From Acinetobacter pragensis (lineage in GTDB: Bacteria; Pseudomonadota; Gammaproteobacteria; Pseudomonadales; Moraxellaceae), in NCBI RefSeq assembly GCF_001605895.1, contig NZ_LUAW01000067.1:1-64000 (forward strand): a stretch of DNA of 64,000 nucleotides. Reading direction: 5' to 3'. Under the pieces are notes generated by a model, which was not told the origin of the DNA, searched no databases, and saw only the letters and a program-made list of their open reading frames with translations. Of this stretch, positions 39,142-49,015 are shown piece after piece. Made by a program: the position numbers and the translations under genes. How positions within the stretch are numbered: the stretch's first letter is position 1; each line of letters starts with the position of its first letter.

Positions 39142-40641
39142 ATGGGAAACTATTTTTTCTTACAGGTATTTACAGTCATTTTTGCACTCTCCATTGCAAC
39201 GACAATTTTCAATAAGCGAATATTGGGTTTCCCGCAGGCCATTGGTGTGCCGCTGGTGTCTGCCATTTTTGTCTTTATTTTGCAGTGGGGCGCCAGCCTG
39301 CTGAACGGCAACCAATTCGTCACGATCAATATTCATAATATTGAAGAAGCTGTGCGCCATATTGATTTTTATGACTTTTTAATTAATGGGGTCATTTGTT
39401 TTATTTTGACTTCATCCGCGCTTAAATTCAAAGTTTCAGACTTGCGGAGCTTTTGGAAGCCCATCAGTATTTTGGCCAGTATCGCCTTAGTGCTATGCGC
39501 AACGTTCTTTGGCTTGGCGCTGTACGGCTATCAATTTTTGGTCGGGCAGCATGTCGATTTGCTGGTGCTTCTGCTGCTGGGCGCAGCCTTAGGTGCAACA
39601 GATCCGATCGGCATTAAAGGTGTGCTGAGTTCGGTACGCGCACCGCACCATTTGATTGTGAAGCTGGAAGGTGAGTCACTGTTTAATGACGCCATGTGTA
39701 TTGCTTTATTCATGACGCTGATGAATGTGCTGCAGGGCGCGCATGTCACAATTTTTGGCGTGCTGAAAACGCTGCTGTATGAAATTGTTGTGGCAGTAAT
39801 TATTGGCTGGGGCTTCGGGCAAGCAATTCTGCGCCTGCTGCGCGGCAAGCATGAGATGGAATCATTAATTTTAACCACGGCTTTATTGGCGTGCGGTTCG
39901 TATCTGGTGGCGCTGTTTGCGCATGCCTCTGCGCCAATTGCCTGCGTGATTGGCGGCTTAATTGTCGGCAACCACTGGAAAGAGATTTTAGAGGCCCGAG
40001 AAATTCGTGAAGTGAATCACTTTTGGCATACGGTAGAAGGCATTATCAATTCATTCTTATTTACATTGATTGGTTTGGAACTGTTTATTTTAGATTTAAG
40101 CATCAGCCTAATTTTAGGCGGCATAGTGGCATTCTTTATTTTGCATGCTTCACGTTTTGCGGCCAATTATTTATCTTTTGCTTTCTTCCCCAGCTTCCGC
40201 CACAAAAGCTACAACGGCAGTTTGGCAATATTGTCATGGGGCGGCGTCCGCGGCGGCATTTCATTGGCGCTGATATTGGCTGTGGCGAACGTGCCGGAAC
40301 TGAGTGAATACAGCAGTATTCTGATTGGCTATACCTTTATTGCGGTGCTGCTGTCCGGCATTGTCTGCGGTTTGGGCCTGCCGGCGGTAATGAATGCGTT
40401 TTACCATAACCCTCTGGAAGAAACAGAAGGGTTCAAAGGCTGGTATCAGCGCATGTGCCATAAAATGAACCGTAAAGGGTTTCAGTACATTGTGGGCGAG
40501 GATGCTTTGGGCAATGAAAGCATTACCGTGTATAAACCCGAAAGCCTAATTGATGAAAAGGCGGAAGACGGCGTAGCCGCTGTGCATAATCCAGAGCGGG
40601 TGCAGGAAGTGAAAAGGCTGGAGCATCCGGATAATTTCTAA
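39142..40641 (+). CDS. Na+/H+ antiporter (CPA1, NhaP-like)
   Basis: 499 residues with about twelve hydrophobic helices and a hydrophilic C-terminal tail of ~90 residues. The ion-binding motif GATDPIG and the following EGESLFNDA are typical of CPA1 antiporters; WGGVRGGISLAL is the conserved later helix. It exchanges cytoplasmic Na+ (or K+) for protons across the inner membrane, with roles in pH and salt tolerance; ion choice is not decidable here. Single gene with GGATAGGAA ribosome site and a terminator at 40687-40724. Confidence 0.92.
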   Translation: MGNYFFLQVFTVIFALSIATTIFNKRILGFPQAIGVPLVSAIFVFILQWGASLLNGNQFVTINIHNIEEAVRHIDFYDFLINGVICFILTSSALKFKVSDLRSFWKPISILASIALVLCATFFGLALYGYQFLVGQHVDLLVLLLLGAALGATDPIGIKGVLSSVRAPHHLIVKLEGESLFNDAMCIALFMTLMNVLQGAHVTIFGVLKTLLYEIVVAVIIGWGFGQAILRLLRGKHEMESLILTTALLACGSYLVALFAHASAPIACVIGGLIVGNHWKEILEAREIREVNHFWHTVEGIINSFLFTLIGLELFILDLSISLILGGIVAFFILHASRFAANYLSFAFFPSFRHKSYNGSLAILSWGGVRGGISLALILAVANVPELSEYSSILIGYTFIAVLLSGIVCGLGLPAVMNAFYHNPLEETEGFKGWYQRMCHKMNRKGFQYIVGEDALGNESITVYKPESLIDEKAEDGVAAVHNPERVQEVKRLEHPDNF

Positions 40642-40686
40642 ATAAGATCTTAATTGGCTTTCAGCCGATTCATACACATCCCGTAT

Positions 40687-40724
40687 AAAAGCAGAAGCTC
40701 TGAAAAGAGATTCTGCTTTTTTAT
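40687..40724 (+). terminator. antiporter terminator
   Basis: AAAAGCAGAA/TTCTGCTTTT stem with T-run. Confidence 0.75.
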
Positions 40725-41118
40725 TTTTTAGAGTGTATTAAATCTTTCAGTGCATAAAATTAAAAAAAACTTGAAGAGTCATGTAAAAAATGACCATTTT
40801 CAAGCAAGTGCTTCTTTAATTGGGGGGCTACAGACAGCGCCAATCTATCGCTGCAAGTGCAAAAAAAACTGCAGGCGGTCAAAAAAGCAAAGCGGAATTC
40901 ATAATGATTCAGATTGCTGCATGCGGTTTTCAGTATTGACTGCAAAGGTTGATGCGCCAAAACGCACAGCCAAACAGAATTGCCAATCTTAAAAATACCG
41001 TGATCAGGCCGCAAAATTATTGGATAACAATCACCGGTTATTCGGATCTGCGGAAGATGTATACAATAGGAAGGCTTTTGAGCTCTTTTAGGTTGTGCGG
41101 AATGGGTAGGAAAATAAG
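40725..41118. other. intergenic region before the alkyltransferase-like gene
   Basis: About 390 bp. An imperfect hairpin CTTGAA..GTCAT/ATGAC..TTCAAG lies at 40770-40803. No gene recognised; two overlapping frames here on opposite strands are low complexity and not called. Confidence 0.5.
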
Positions 41119-41436
41119 ATGAAGCAAAGCGATGAACTTGCGCAGCAAATATTGGCCGTGATTGATTTGATTCCGCAGGGGCAGGTCGCATCTTATGGAC
41201 AAGTGGCAAGGCTGGCGGGTTTGCCCAAGCATGCGCGTTTGGTTGGCTATGTTCTTAAACATTTGGATGCTGAGGCGAATTTACCCTGGCACCGGGTGAT
41301 TAACAGCCAAGGCAAAATTAGCCTTGGGAAATTGGACGCGCAAGGAAATAATATTCAGCAGCAAAAATTGCTGGAAGAAGGGGTTGCCGTCATTGCCGGT
41401 AAGATTGATTTGAAGCGCTATCAATGGAATAGATGA
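41119..41436 (+). CDS. alkyltransferase-like protein (ATL), MGMT family
   Basis: 105 residues, the DNA-binding C-terminal domain of O6-alkylguanine alkyltransferases only. GQVASYGQVARLAGLPKHARLVGYVLK carries the helix-turn-helix and the arginine finger. The catalytic PCHR motif reads PWHRV with Trp57 in place of Cys, so it cannot transfer alkyl groups; it is expected to flag O6-alkylguanine for nucleotide excision repair, as in E. coli YbaZ. Single gene. Confidence 0.92.
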   Translation: MKQSDELAQQILAVIDLIPQGQVASYGQVARLAGLPKHARLVGYVLKHLDAEANLPWHRVINSQGKISLGKLDAQGNNIQQQKLLEEGVAVIAGKIDLKRYQWNR

Positions 41437-41499
41437 ATTGAATGAAAGGCGTGCAGTCCTGCAGGGCATGCCAGCAAGACTGCAATAATTCACTGCGGG

Positions 41500-41940
41500 T
41501 TATTTGCGAACCACCATCACAGGAATGTCAGATGCCCCTAAAGTGCTTTGTGCAACACTGCCGAGGAAAAATTTCTTCAGCCCTGTGCGGCCATGAGAAC
41601 CGATAATAATCAGATCAGCCTGTACATCTTTGGCTGCATTGATAATTTCTGTATGCACAGTTTGACCTTCAAGCAGCTTAGTTTCTACATTAATGCCTTC
41701 AGCGCTTAGTTTGGCTTTTACTGCATTGAGATTGTCAACAATTGAAGTGCGGGCGCGCTCAATCAGGTCATTGGTTTGCGATGCGGAAATATATTCAGCC
41801 GCAATATACGGGTCAAGTACCATAACCTGAACTACTGTAATTTTACTGTTAAATGCTTTCGCAAATTCAGTCGCTTTTGCAACTGCGGCATTCGAAGTTT
41901 CAGAACCGTCAACAGGGACTACAATATTTTGAAATGACAT
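41500..41940 (-). CDS. universal stress protein, UspA family
   Basis: 146 residues, single Usp domain. IVVPVDGSETSNAAVAKATEFA at the start and the nucleotide-binding loop IIIGSHGRTGLKKFFLGSVAQ near the end (G-2x-G-9x-GS pattern) suggest an ATP-binding Usp. Cytoplasmic. Good ribosome site (GGAGAA). Single gene; a broad-stress role is from the family, the trigger is unknown. Confidence 0.93.
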   Translation of the reverse strand: MSFQNIVVPVDGSETSNAAVAKATEFAKAFNSKITVVQVMVLDPYIAAEYISASQTNDLIERARTSIVDNLNAVKAKLSAEGINVETKLLEGQTVHTEIINAAKDVQADLIIIGSHGRTGLKKFFLGSVAQSTLGASDIPVMVVRK

Positions 41941-42260
41941 AATAATTCTCCTTATTGTTTCAAATTTTTAGAGCAGGCGCTGGCTGCTCGATGTATAAAA
42001 AAACATGATAAAAAATAATTGCCTCTCCTTGATCATAGCGCGAAATAAAATGAAAGAAAACCTAGTAAATTCATACGGATATTTTTAAATTATTAAAATA
42101 AGTCAAACAATATTAAGGAGTTATTGCTGTACTGCTTTCAACCGAAATGTCTTGTTGATATTTATATTCAACTAAAGTTATAGTTTATTTTTTAAGCGGC
42201 TTTTAATTTGATTTGAAACCGCCTAAGGCTGAAATATTTTTAGGAGCCAGATGGGCAGGC
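41941..42260. other. intergenic region usp-lipoprotein
   Basis: 320 bp of AT-rich DNA forming the usp promoter region. No further feature recognised. Confidence 0.55.
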
Positions 42261-42665
42261 CTATTCACATTGAATTGATTTTTCATCTAATTTGAAGGCC
42301 GGCGCCAGCTGATGATAGCGTTCTAAAATCAGCGCTTTTTCATCGCCGAATATTTGCTGCTGCAGCTGGGCAATTTTTTTATCGCTGACATACAGATGCG
42401 CGCAGTGCAGGGCAATTTGATTTTGCTTGGCAATTGAAAAGCGAGCGCTGTCATCTTTTGCGCTGTAGTTATGCAGTTGCTGCTGCGCTTTGCTCAGCTG
42501 TACAAGGCTGCGCTTTTGCTGCATGCTCAGCAGCGTTTGACTGTTGATCCATTTTGCGACATCCATGCGTACGCCATTGTAATCGACAAAAATGGGGGAA
42601 ACCAGCTGACAGCCAGAGAGGCTGAGCAGCAGGCTGATCATGATGATTTTCTTCAAATCTTTCAC
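42261..42665 (-). CDS. uncharacterised lipoprotein
   Basis: 134 residues. Type II signal peptide with lipobox SLSGC (Cys19), so the mature protein is lipid-anchored. The mature part is helical, Gln- and Lys-rich (SMQQKRSLVQLSKAQQQLHNY), with two more Cys (ALHCAHLY and the penultimate-position IQCE) that may pair. No family recognised. Single gene, upstream of the tRNA-Met gene on the opposite strand. Confidence 0.75.
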   Translation of the reverse strand: MKDLKKIIMISLLLSLSGCQLVSPIFVDYNGVRMDVAKWINSQTLLSMQQKRSLVQLSKAQQQLHNYSAKDDSARFSIAKQNQIALHCAHLYVSDKKIAQLQQQIFGDEKALILERYHQLAPAFKLDEKSIQCE

Positions 42666-42854
42666 CTATTGAATATCTGTATGCTTTCAAATATAAACGT
42701 GAAAATTAAATAAAAATGTAAAAAATGCGATCAATATTCGCCATATTGCTTATTTTTTATCAGGTTGATGCGCGCTTGGTTAAAGTGTATGCATTTTTGC
42801 GGAAAAATACTTGACGATGTGTGCTGAAATTTAGATAATGCGCGCACAGTTTAC

Positions 42855-42931
42855 GGCTATGTAGCTCAGTTGGTTAGAGCACCGCACTCATAATGCGGGG
42901 GTCACAAGTTCAAGTCTCGTCATAGCCACCA
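42855..42931 (+). tRNA. tRNA-Met (CAT), elongator
   Basis: 77-base cloverleaf with encoded CCA. Acceptor GGCTATG pairs with CATAGCC; D-arm GCTCAGTTGGTTAGAGC; anticodon stem CCGCA/TGCGG with loop CTCATAA, anticodon CAT; T-loop TTCAAGT. The overall sequence follows E. coli elongator tRNA-Met closely, so it is not initiator (which begins with a C1-A72 mismatch); the lysidine tRNA-Ile2 alternative is less likely. Confidence 0.93.
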
Positions 42932-42938
42932 TTTTAAA

Positions 42939-42969
42939 AGACCAAGCTCTCAGCTTGGTCTCTTTTTTG
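42939..42969 (+). terminator. tRNA-Met terminator
   Basis: AGACCAAGCT/AGCTTGGTCT with three-base loop and six T. Confidence 0.85.
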
Positions 42970-43133
42970 TCTGTCGAAAAGTTATATTCAGCTGCAGTTC
43001 CATTTTGGCATATATTTTGGGTGAAAGTTTAAGAATAGGCAGATGGTTCATGCATGAAATCATGCTGCAAAAGAATGAGATGACGTACGGCAGTTTTCCA
43101 ATTCTTTTCACATCATTATTTGTATTGCAGTCA

Positions 43134-43165
43134 TAAAAAAAGCTCAAACAGGTGTTTGAGCTTTT
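43134..43165 (-). terminator. nadE terminator
   Basis: AAAAGCTCAAACA/TGTTTGAGCTTTT stem; T-run on the minus strand beyond it. Confidence 0.85.
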
Positions 43166-43187
43166 TGGATAATACCGCTTGCCAAGC

Positions 43188-44813
43188 TTAGATGCCCGGT
43201 TTCCAGCCATTCACGATTGGATAGCGGCGTTCGCGGCTGAATGCCCGTGAACTGATGCGCGGGCCAATGGCGCCTTGGCGGCGTTTGTATTCATTCAGAT
43301 CAACCAAGCGGATGACTTTTGCCACAACTTCGGCATCGAAGCCTTTGGCAATAATGTCATCTTGGCTCATGTCTTCTTCAATATACGCATATAAAATCGC
43401 ATCCAAAATGTCATAGGCAGGCAGTGAATCCTGGTCTTTTTGATCTGGGCGCAATTCAGCAGAAGGTGGACGGGTAATTACGCGTTCAGGAATGACAGGC
43501 GTTTCTGAAATGCTGTTGCGGTATTTTGCCAATTCAAACACGATGGTTTTATAGACATCTTTCAGCACGGCATATCCGCCGACCATGTCGCCGTACAGGG
43601 TGCAGTAACCGACAGATAATTCAGATTTGTTGCCGGTAGACAGCACTAGATTGCCGAATTTATTCGACAGCGCCATCAGTAATGTGCCGCGTGAGCGGGC
43701 CTGCAGATTCTCTTCAGTCGCATCCGCTGGCGCATTGCCGAAGAATGGGAACAGCGTTTGCATAAAACCGGACACAATCGGGTTGATCTCGGCAATGCCG
43801 AAGGTTACGCCCATGTTTTTGGCCTGTGCAGCTGCATCCTCGACACTGATTTGCGCGGTATAAGTATAAGGCATCATCACGGCCTGCACTTTGTCTGCGC
43901 CAATAGCATCCGCCGCAATCGCCAAGGTCAGCGCTGAATCGATACCGCCCGATAAGCCTAAAATCACGCCGGAAAAGCCTGAACGCTGGACATAATCACG
44001 AGTCGCCAGCACTAAGCTTTGATAGATTTCAGCCATTGTGTCGAGTGGCGGAGCGATTGTGCCTTTCGTAAAGCTTTTTTGCGCTGCATCGTATTCAGCA
44101 ATGTATATGTTTTCTTGAAAGCTCGGCGCCTGCAGTACAATTTCGCCGTCTTTGCTCATGACGAAGCTGGTGCCGTCAAAGACTAAATCATCTTGACCGC
44201 CCACTTGGTTGCAATACACCAAGTTCAGATTCATTTGCTTTGCCAATGCCGCCATGGTTTCAATGCGGTGCTGCGGCTTGCCGACTTCATAAGGAGACGC
44301 ATTCAGGACCAATGCAGTTTCTACATTCAGCTGTGCTAGCTGCTGCACAGTTGGCAAGGCCCAAACATCTTCACAAATCAGTATGCCAAACTTATGACCA
44401 AGGTATTCAAATACCAGATGCTGATGGCCTTCACTGAAATAGCGCTTTTCATCAAAAACGCTGTAATTCGGCAAATTCTGCTTATTGTAGACACCTAGTA
44501 CTTGACCATCTTTCATAACGGCTGCTGCGTTGTAGCGCTGACCGTCTTCAGTTTGGTTAACAAAACCAAATACCAGAACGATGTCTTTAATTTCTGCCAG
44601 TTTGTCAAAAGCCTGTTTTGTGCGTTTGCCAAGGCTTGGACGCAACAGCAGGTCTTCGGCAGGGTAGCCTAATGTAGAGAGCTCTGGAAAAACAATAATA
44701 TCGGCATTTTGTTTTTTCGCTTCATTTGCCAATTCCAGCATTTTTTCAGCATTTGAAGTCAAGTTGCCGGTATGCGGAGAGAATTGAGCAAGCGCAATTT
44801 TAAAACTATTCAT
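43188..44813 (-). CDS. nadE: glutamine-dependent NAD+ synthetase
   Basis: Makes NAD+ from deamido-NAD+ with ammonia from glutamine. 541 residues, two domains: an N-terminal nitrilase-fold glutaminase (catalytic Glu in VFPELSTLGYP, Lys in GVYNKQNLPNY, Cys in GILICEDVW) and a C-terminal ATP-dependent synthetase with the P-loop LGLSGGIDSALTLAIA and STGNKSELSVGY. Length and order match the glutamine-dependent class. Single gene. Confidence 0.96.
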   Translation of the reverse strand: MNSFKIALAQFSPHTGNLTSNAEKMLELANEAKKQNADIIVFPELSTLGYPAEDLLLRPSLGKRTKQAFDKLAEIKDIVLVFGFVNQTEDGQRYNAAAVMKDGQVLGVYNKQNLPNYSVFDEKRYFSEGHQHLVFEYLGHKFGILICEDVWALPTVQQLAQLNVETALVLNASPYEVGKPQHRIETMAALAKQMNLNLVYCNQVGGQDDLVFDGTSFVMSKDGEIVLQAPSFQENIYIAEYDAAQKSFTKGTIAPPLDTMAEIYQSLVLATRDYVQRSGFSGVILGLSGGIDSALTLAIAADAIGADKVQAVMMPYTYTAQISVEDAAAQAKNMGVTFGIAEINPIVSGFMQTLFPFFGNAPADATEENLQARSRGTLLMALSNKFGNLVLSTGNKSELSVGYCTLYGDMVGGYAVLKDVYKTIVFELAKYRNSISETPVIPERVITRPPSAELRPDQKDQDSLPAYDILDAILYAYIEEDMSQDDIIAKGFDAEVVAKVIRLVDLNEYKRRQGAIGPRISSRAFSRERRYPIVNGWKPGI

Positions 44814-45186
44814 TCCAACTAAATCCTATTCCTATAGGGTGAATACACTAAAAAACTGATTTTTATTATTAATATTATTCAGCAGAGTGCATTTTGATAC
44901 TAAAAATATAGCTATAAAAGCTTAAAACATCATGAAGTGATGATAAAAAAATCTTCTTCCGCTCGGTAAAGCATTTCAGACCTCGGGCTATTTTAGCTGA
45001 AATTGGCTTAGAAGCTAGAGCCAATTCAAAGGATTTGAAATAGAAAATGATAAGCAGTCAAAACATTGATCATACTGCGGTAAAAGCTTCGGTGAAATTG
45101 TTGAAGAAATCATAAAAACAGTTCTATTTTACAGCATATTGATAAAGAAGAGGTCTTAAATAAACCGGCATGCAGCTGAAAATCAT
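44814..45186. other. intergenic region nadE / HExxH gene
   Basis: About 370 bp. No gene, repeat or regulatory site recognised. Confidence 0.55.
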
Positions 45187-45696
45187 TTAAGCTTTTTTGG
45201 TCTTGATCGCGGTCTGAATAATAATATTATCAATACGTTTAAAAAAAATATCACGGGCGATATCGCCTTGCTGTTCGATATTGTAGTCAAAGTACGGTTT
45301 ATTGGCTTTCAGCCGGTATTTGTAAGGATTGTATTTGCCCAAACTGAGGAAAAAAGCGCTCTGCAGCAAGGCGCCGCGCAGCAGCACGTTGATATTCTGC
45401 TGGTATTGATAAATATGCGCCATTTCATGAATAAACAAACCTTGATAAGCCCTGCTTTCCTGTGAATAGTCGTGGCTGTAGTGGGGCGAACGGGCGTGAA
45501 TATAGCCGCAGGGCGCCATTACCACATGTTTAGACTGCCAAGGCAGATAGGGGTGATTCATGATTTTGACCTGCGTGTAATCAATCAGGCTGCCAAATAC
45601 GCTTTGGCACAGCGCAATTTCTCCTGCTGTCAGGCTGCGGCATTTAAAGCGTTCCAGCTTTAAGACTCGAATGATGAGCGGAATAAAATTGAACAT
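45187..45696 (-). CDS. putative zinc-dependent protein with HExxH motif
   Basis: 169 residues. HEMAH at residues 90-94 (FIHEMAHIYQYQ) is a classic zinc-metalloprotease motif; a glutamate suited as third ligand could be in NIEQQGDIARD near the C-terminus. No signal peptide is obvious, though the N-terminal 12 residues are hydrophobic. It resembles the small 'Vgr-related' or M-type peptidase-like proteins, but I cannot assign a family. Divergent from ravA, 136 bp apart. Confidence 0.6.
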   Translation of the reverse strand: MFNFIPLIIRVLKLERFKCRSLTAGEIALCQSVFGSLIDYTQVKIMNHPYLPWQSKHVVMAPCGYIHARSPHYSHDYSQESRAYQGLFIHEMAHIYQYQQNINVLLRGALLQSAFFLSLGKYNPYKYRLKANKPYFDYNIEQQGDIARDIFFKRIDNIIIQTAIKTKKA

Positions 45697-45832
45697 GGCT
45701 GAACATATTGGGCTGCGTACTGTAGATCAAGATAGCAAATTTTGACGGCAGAATATTTTTAAAAGCGTTTCATTTCGCAAAAAGGCATTCAGGCCGCTAC
45801 AATAGTTTTTTCTTCGCCAATGATGTCCTTTT

Positions 45833-47335
45833 ATGAAAACGCGTATGCATGCACTTATCTCCCAAGTCAGTGAACACATGTATGAGCGTGAGCAGATTAT
45901 TGCGCTGAGCTTGCTGGCAGGCATTGCCGGCATGAATACATTCTTATACGGGTCACCCGGCACAGCAAAAAGCTTGATTTCCCGCCGTATCGCCTCAGCA
46001 TTTGAAGTCAGTGAATATTTTGAATATTTGATGAACCGTTTCAGCACGCCGGAAGAAATTTTTGGGCCGGTGTCTATTAAGGCATTAAAAGACGATCAGT
46101 ATTTACGGAAAACTGAGCATTATTTGCCAAAGGCGGATTTTGCATTTTTAGATGAAATTTGGAAAGCAAGCCCAGCGATTTTGAATACTCTGCTGACATT
46201 GGTGAATGAAAAGACCTTTAAGAATGGCGACTTGATTCAGCATGTGCCGCTAAAAGTCCTGATGAGCGCTTCCAATGAAATTCCAGAACCGAATCAGGGG
46301 CTGGATGCGCTGTATGACCGCTTCATCATGCGTCTGGCGGTTCCGCCGATTCAGCAGGTGCAGAATTTTCACGCTTTGCTGCAGGCGAAGCCAAGCGCCG
46401 CCAAAGTGGAGGTCTCTGATGATTTACGGATTAAAAAGCAGGAATTGACGTATTGGCGCGAACAGATTCATCAGGTGCAGCTGCCCGCTGAAATTTTAAA
46501 AATCTTTGATGAGATTAAGCAATCTTTGAGCGACAGCTTTGAAGAGCATGCTATATATGTCTCTGACCGGCGCTGGCAGCGCGCTGCGTATTTGCTGAAG
46601 GCTTCCGCTTTTATCAATGACCGGGCTGAAGTCAATCTTTTGGATGTGTTTATTTTAAAGCACTGCTTATGGAGCCAAATTGATGATATTGCTTTTGTGG
46701 CGCAGACCATAGAGCAGGCAATTTTAGCAATTGGCTTGGATTCAGATTTGGATTTAGCCGGCAGCACGGCGCAAAAAGAAGATTTGGAACAGCGCATATT
46801 GAATCATTTTTATTATACCGATGAAGTTTACGAGAGTTATTTAATCCGCGACCGTGAATATGTGCGCGCGGTGGCCAATTTAGATCATCATTATCAGGAT
46901 AAGACGCTGTATTTGGAGCTGGATAAAATGGACAGCAAGAAAGATTTTTTTGCTGTAGATGCCAGCGGGGAAGAAATCCGCGGGATTGTCTGCAATTTTA
47001 ACGGGGGGCGGCAGTGCACCTTAAAAGGCGGTTACTACGGATTGGAAGAAGTGGTTTCGCCCTATGTTAAATATTCGAAAGGCAGTGCCCGGACCCAATT
47101 GTCTGCGCAGATCAAATATGATTTGCTGCAGGAGGTGCGGGGGCTTCAGGAAAAAATCCTGCAAGATTATCAAACGCTGAAACAGCGCATAGAGGCCGCT
47201 TCGGAACATTTTGACTCTGATTTTACTGCTGCGGACGATGCAGAAAAACTGCGCAGCCAGCTCGATCAAACTCTGCAGCGCTATGATTTGCAGCGTCAGG
47301 ACTGTCTGCGGCTGGAGCAGCTATGCCGAAACTGA
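45833..47335 (+). CDS. ravA: MoxR-family AAA+ ATPase RavA
   Basis: 500 residues. AAA+ core with Walker A GSPGTAKS (residues 40-47), Walker B ADFAFLDEIWK and sensor I MSASNEIPEP, followed by the RavA-type C-terminal extension (LARA-like region around 320-430). It forms a hexameric chaperone with ViaA; in E. coli the pair interacts with inducible lysine decarboxylase and respiratory Fe-S proteins. Overlaps the viaA start by 13 bp, so they are translationally coupled. Confidence 0.9.
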   Translation: MKTRMHALISQVSEHMYEREQIIALSLLAGIAGMNTFLYGSPGTAKSLISRRIASAFEVSEYFEYLMNRFSTPEEIFGPVSIKALKDDQYLRKTEHYLPKADFAFLDEIWKASPAILNTLLTLVNEKTFKNGDLIQHVPLKVLMSASNEIPEPNQGLDALYDRFIMRLAVPPIQQVQNFHALLQAKPSAAKVEVSDDLRIKKQELTYWREQIHQVQLPAEILKIFDEIKQSLSDSFEEHAIYVSDRRWQRAAYLLKASAFINDRAEVNLLDVFILKHCLWSQIDDIAFVAQTIEQAILAIGLDSDLDLAGSTAQKEDLEQRILNHFYYTDEVYESYLIRDREYVRAVANLDHHYQDKTLYLELDKMDSKKDFFAVDASGEEIRGIVCNFNGGRQCTLKGGYYGLEEVVSPYVKYSKGSARTQLSAQIKYDLLQEVRGLQEKILQDYQTLKQRIEAASEHFDSDFTAADDAEKLRSQLDQTLQRYDLQRQDCLRLEQLCRN

Positions 47336-48768
47336 AGCTGCAGTCCGCACGGAAGACGCAAGCCGCTTTAACCCAAGTGACAGATCAGCTGTATGAAGAA
47401 CTGCGGCAATCCAGTTTAAAGCATTGGCTGGATGATGAAAAAGTGGCCAAAACTTTAGATGAAAAAGTGCATGCTTGGGCCTATCAGGCCAAATCCAGTT
47501 TAGATCAGCAGCATCCGTATCTGGATGCGCAGATTCATCTGGAAAATTGGCTGGACAAGGTTTCGGTCTCTGCAGCTGAGTTTCAGCTGATGAATCAGCA
47601 GTTTCAGGATTTTCAGCTGGCGCTGGGTACGCCTGCGCTTGGTGAGTTGTGGCAATTTCAGCACAATGTAGCAGAGCCGCTTCCACCCAAAACCTTGCAT
47701 TTGCAGTTTCAGCTGCTGAAGGAAAAATGGCAGCGCAAGCTGACGGAAGCGATTGCGGCGTGGGAATTTGAACAGCTGGCGCTGCAGCGGGATGCTTTTT
47801 TAGATGAAATTAAAGACTTTTTAGCCGCCCTGCAGAAAATGGCCAAGCATAAAGATGCCTTTGGTGCAGATACAGGCATCTTTATTGACTACTCCAAAGG
47901 GCAGCTGACAGAACATGACGTACAGCAGTTTGAAGAGTGGAGCCGTTATTTGGCCCAAGATCAAGAGCTGATGAAGTTGTGCAAAATGATGGGCAGTGCT
48001 GTCCCTTCAAAATATAAGCGGAAAAGGAATAGCCGTATTGTGCAGGATGCGCAGCAGCAGCCCGATCAGCAGGCAATGGAAGAAATTACAGGCATACGGC
48101 TGGCGCAGGATTTGAATTTAGCGCTGCCCAGCGAGCTGGCGCTGCTGGCTGATCCTGACCTGCAAATTTTATTTGATCTCAAGTATTTGGAATCCAATAT
48201 TCTGGGTTTTCATTTGCAGGGTGAGCAAACCGGCCGCATGATCGATGATCCGCGCCATGCACCCAGACGGCGCGGTGAAAAGGGGCCGATGATTCTGTGC
48301 TTGGATACCAGCGGTTCCATGCACGGCCAGCCTGAACTGATTGCCAAAGCCATCAGCCTGTACTTGGGGATGCAAGCCATGAAGGCTAAACGGCCTATGC
48401 ATATCATCAATTTTTCGACCAATTTAACTGTATTGGACTTGCAGCGGGGATATGCGCTGGATGAGCTGATTCATTTTCTAAGCCAGTCCTTTCATGGCGG
48501 TACGGATATTGTTCCAGCCATGCAGCATGCGGTGGATATGCTGCATCAGCCGAACTTCGCTCAAGCGGACGTGCTGGTGATTTCAGATTTTATTATGGGC
48601 GCTTTGCCGGCAGAGCTGATGGAGCAGATTGAAGGGCATCAGCAACGCGGCGCCGGTTTTTATGCCGCGGCTATTGGAAATTTCCGTATAGCGCATTTGG
48701 GAGATGCGCTGTTCGATCATCAATGGATTTATCAGGCCGCTACAGGCAGAGTGACGCAGCTGAATTAA
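47323..48768 (+). CDS. viaA: VWA-domain protein ViaA
   Basis: 481 residues, partner of RavA. N-terminal helical domain, then a von Willebrand A domain in the last ~180 residues with an intact MIDAS motif DTSGSMHG (about residue 327), Thr in SFHGGTDIVPA and Asp in ISDFIMG. The start ATG 47323 lies inside the end of ravA (13-bp overlap). Together with RavA it probably acts in membrane or respiratory-complex maturation; the local target is unknown. Confidence 0.9.
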   Translation: MPKLKLQSARKTQAALTQVTDQLYEELRQSSLKHWLDDEKVAKTLDEKVHAWAYQAKSSLDQQHPYLDAQIHLENWLDKVSVSAAEFQLMNQQFQDFQLALGTPALGELWQFQHNVAEPLPPKTLHLQFQLLKEKWQRKLTEAIAAWEFEQLALQRDAFLDEIKDFLAALQKMAKHKDAFGADTGIFIDYSKGQLTEHDVQQFEEWSRYLAQDQELMKLCKMMGSAVPSKYKRKRNSRIVQDAQQQPDQQAMEEITGIRLAQDLNLALPSELALLADPDLQILFDLKYLESNILGFHLQGEQTGRMIDDPRHAPRRRGEKGPMILCLDTSGSMHGQPELIAKAISLYLGMQAMKAKRPMHIINFSTNLTVLDLQRGYALDELIHFLSQSFHGGTDIVPAMQHAVDMLHQPNFAQADVLVISDFIMGALPAELMEQIEGHQQRGAGFYAAAIGNFRIAHLGDALFDHQWIYQAATGRVTQLN

Positions 48769-49015
48769 ATCCTTAAGAAAAATATTTATAAAAATACCGC
48801 TGACCTTAATTGATATGAAGTTGGCTCTGAAAGAAAATTTCCACAGCATGTTGTCGGACAATTTAATCAATCGGTGATATTTGCCAATTCAAAGACCATT
48901 TATGCAAATGGCAACCTTGTGCGCATGACTTAATTTTTCATCATCCCCCTAAGCATTCCGTGCTTGGAATTGATGCTTTCGCCATTCAGTGCGAATAAAA
49001 AGAAGAGTATGCACT

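Noticed and set aside
40750..41209. Overlapping frames on both strands before the ATL gene
   Set aside because: Low complexity, no ribosome sites, mutually overlapping; treated as intergenic.
42855..42931. tRNA-Ile2 (CAT, lysidine-modified) as the identity of the tRNA
   Set aside because: Acceptor and T-arm sequence follow elongator tRNA-Met; the usual tRNA-Ile2 identity pattern is not seen.
42950..43210. 86-codon minus-strand frame between tRNA-Met and nadE
   Set aside because: It runs through the nadE terminator and the tRNA terminator and overlaps the nadE 3' end; not a plausible gene.
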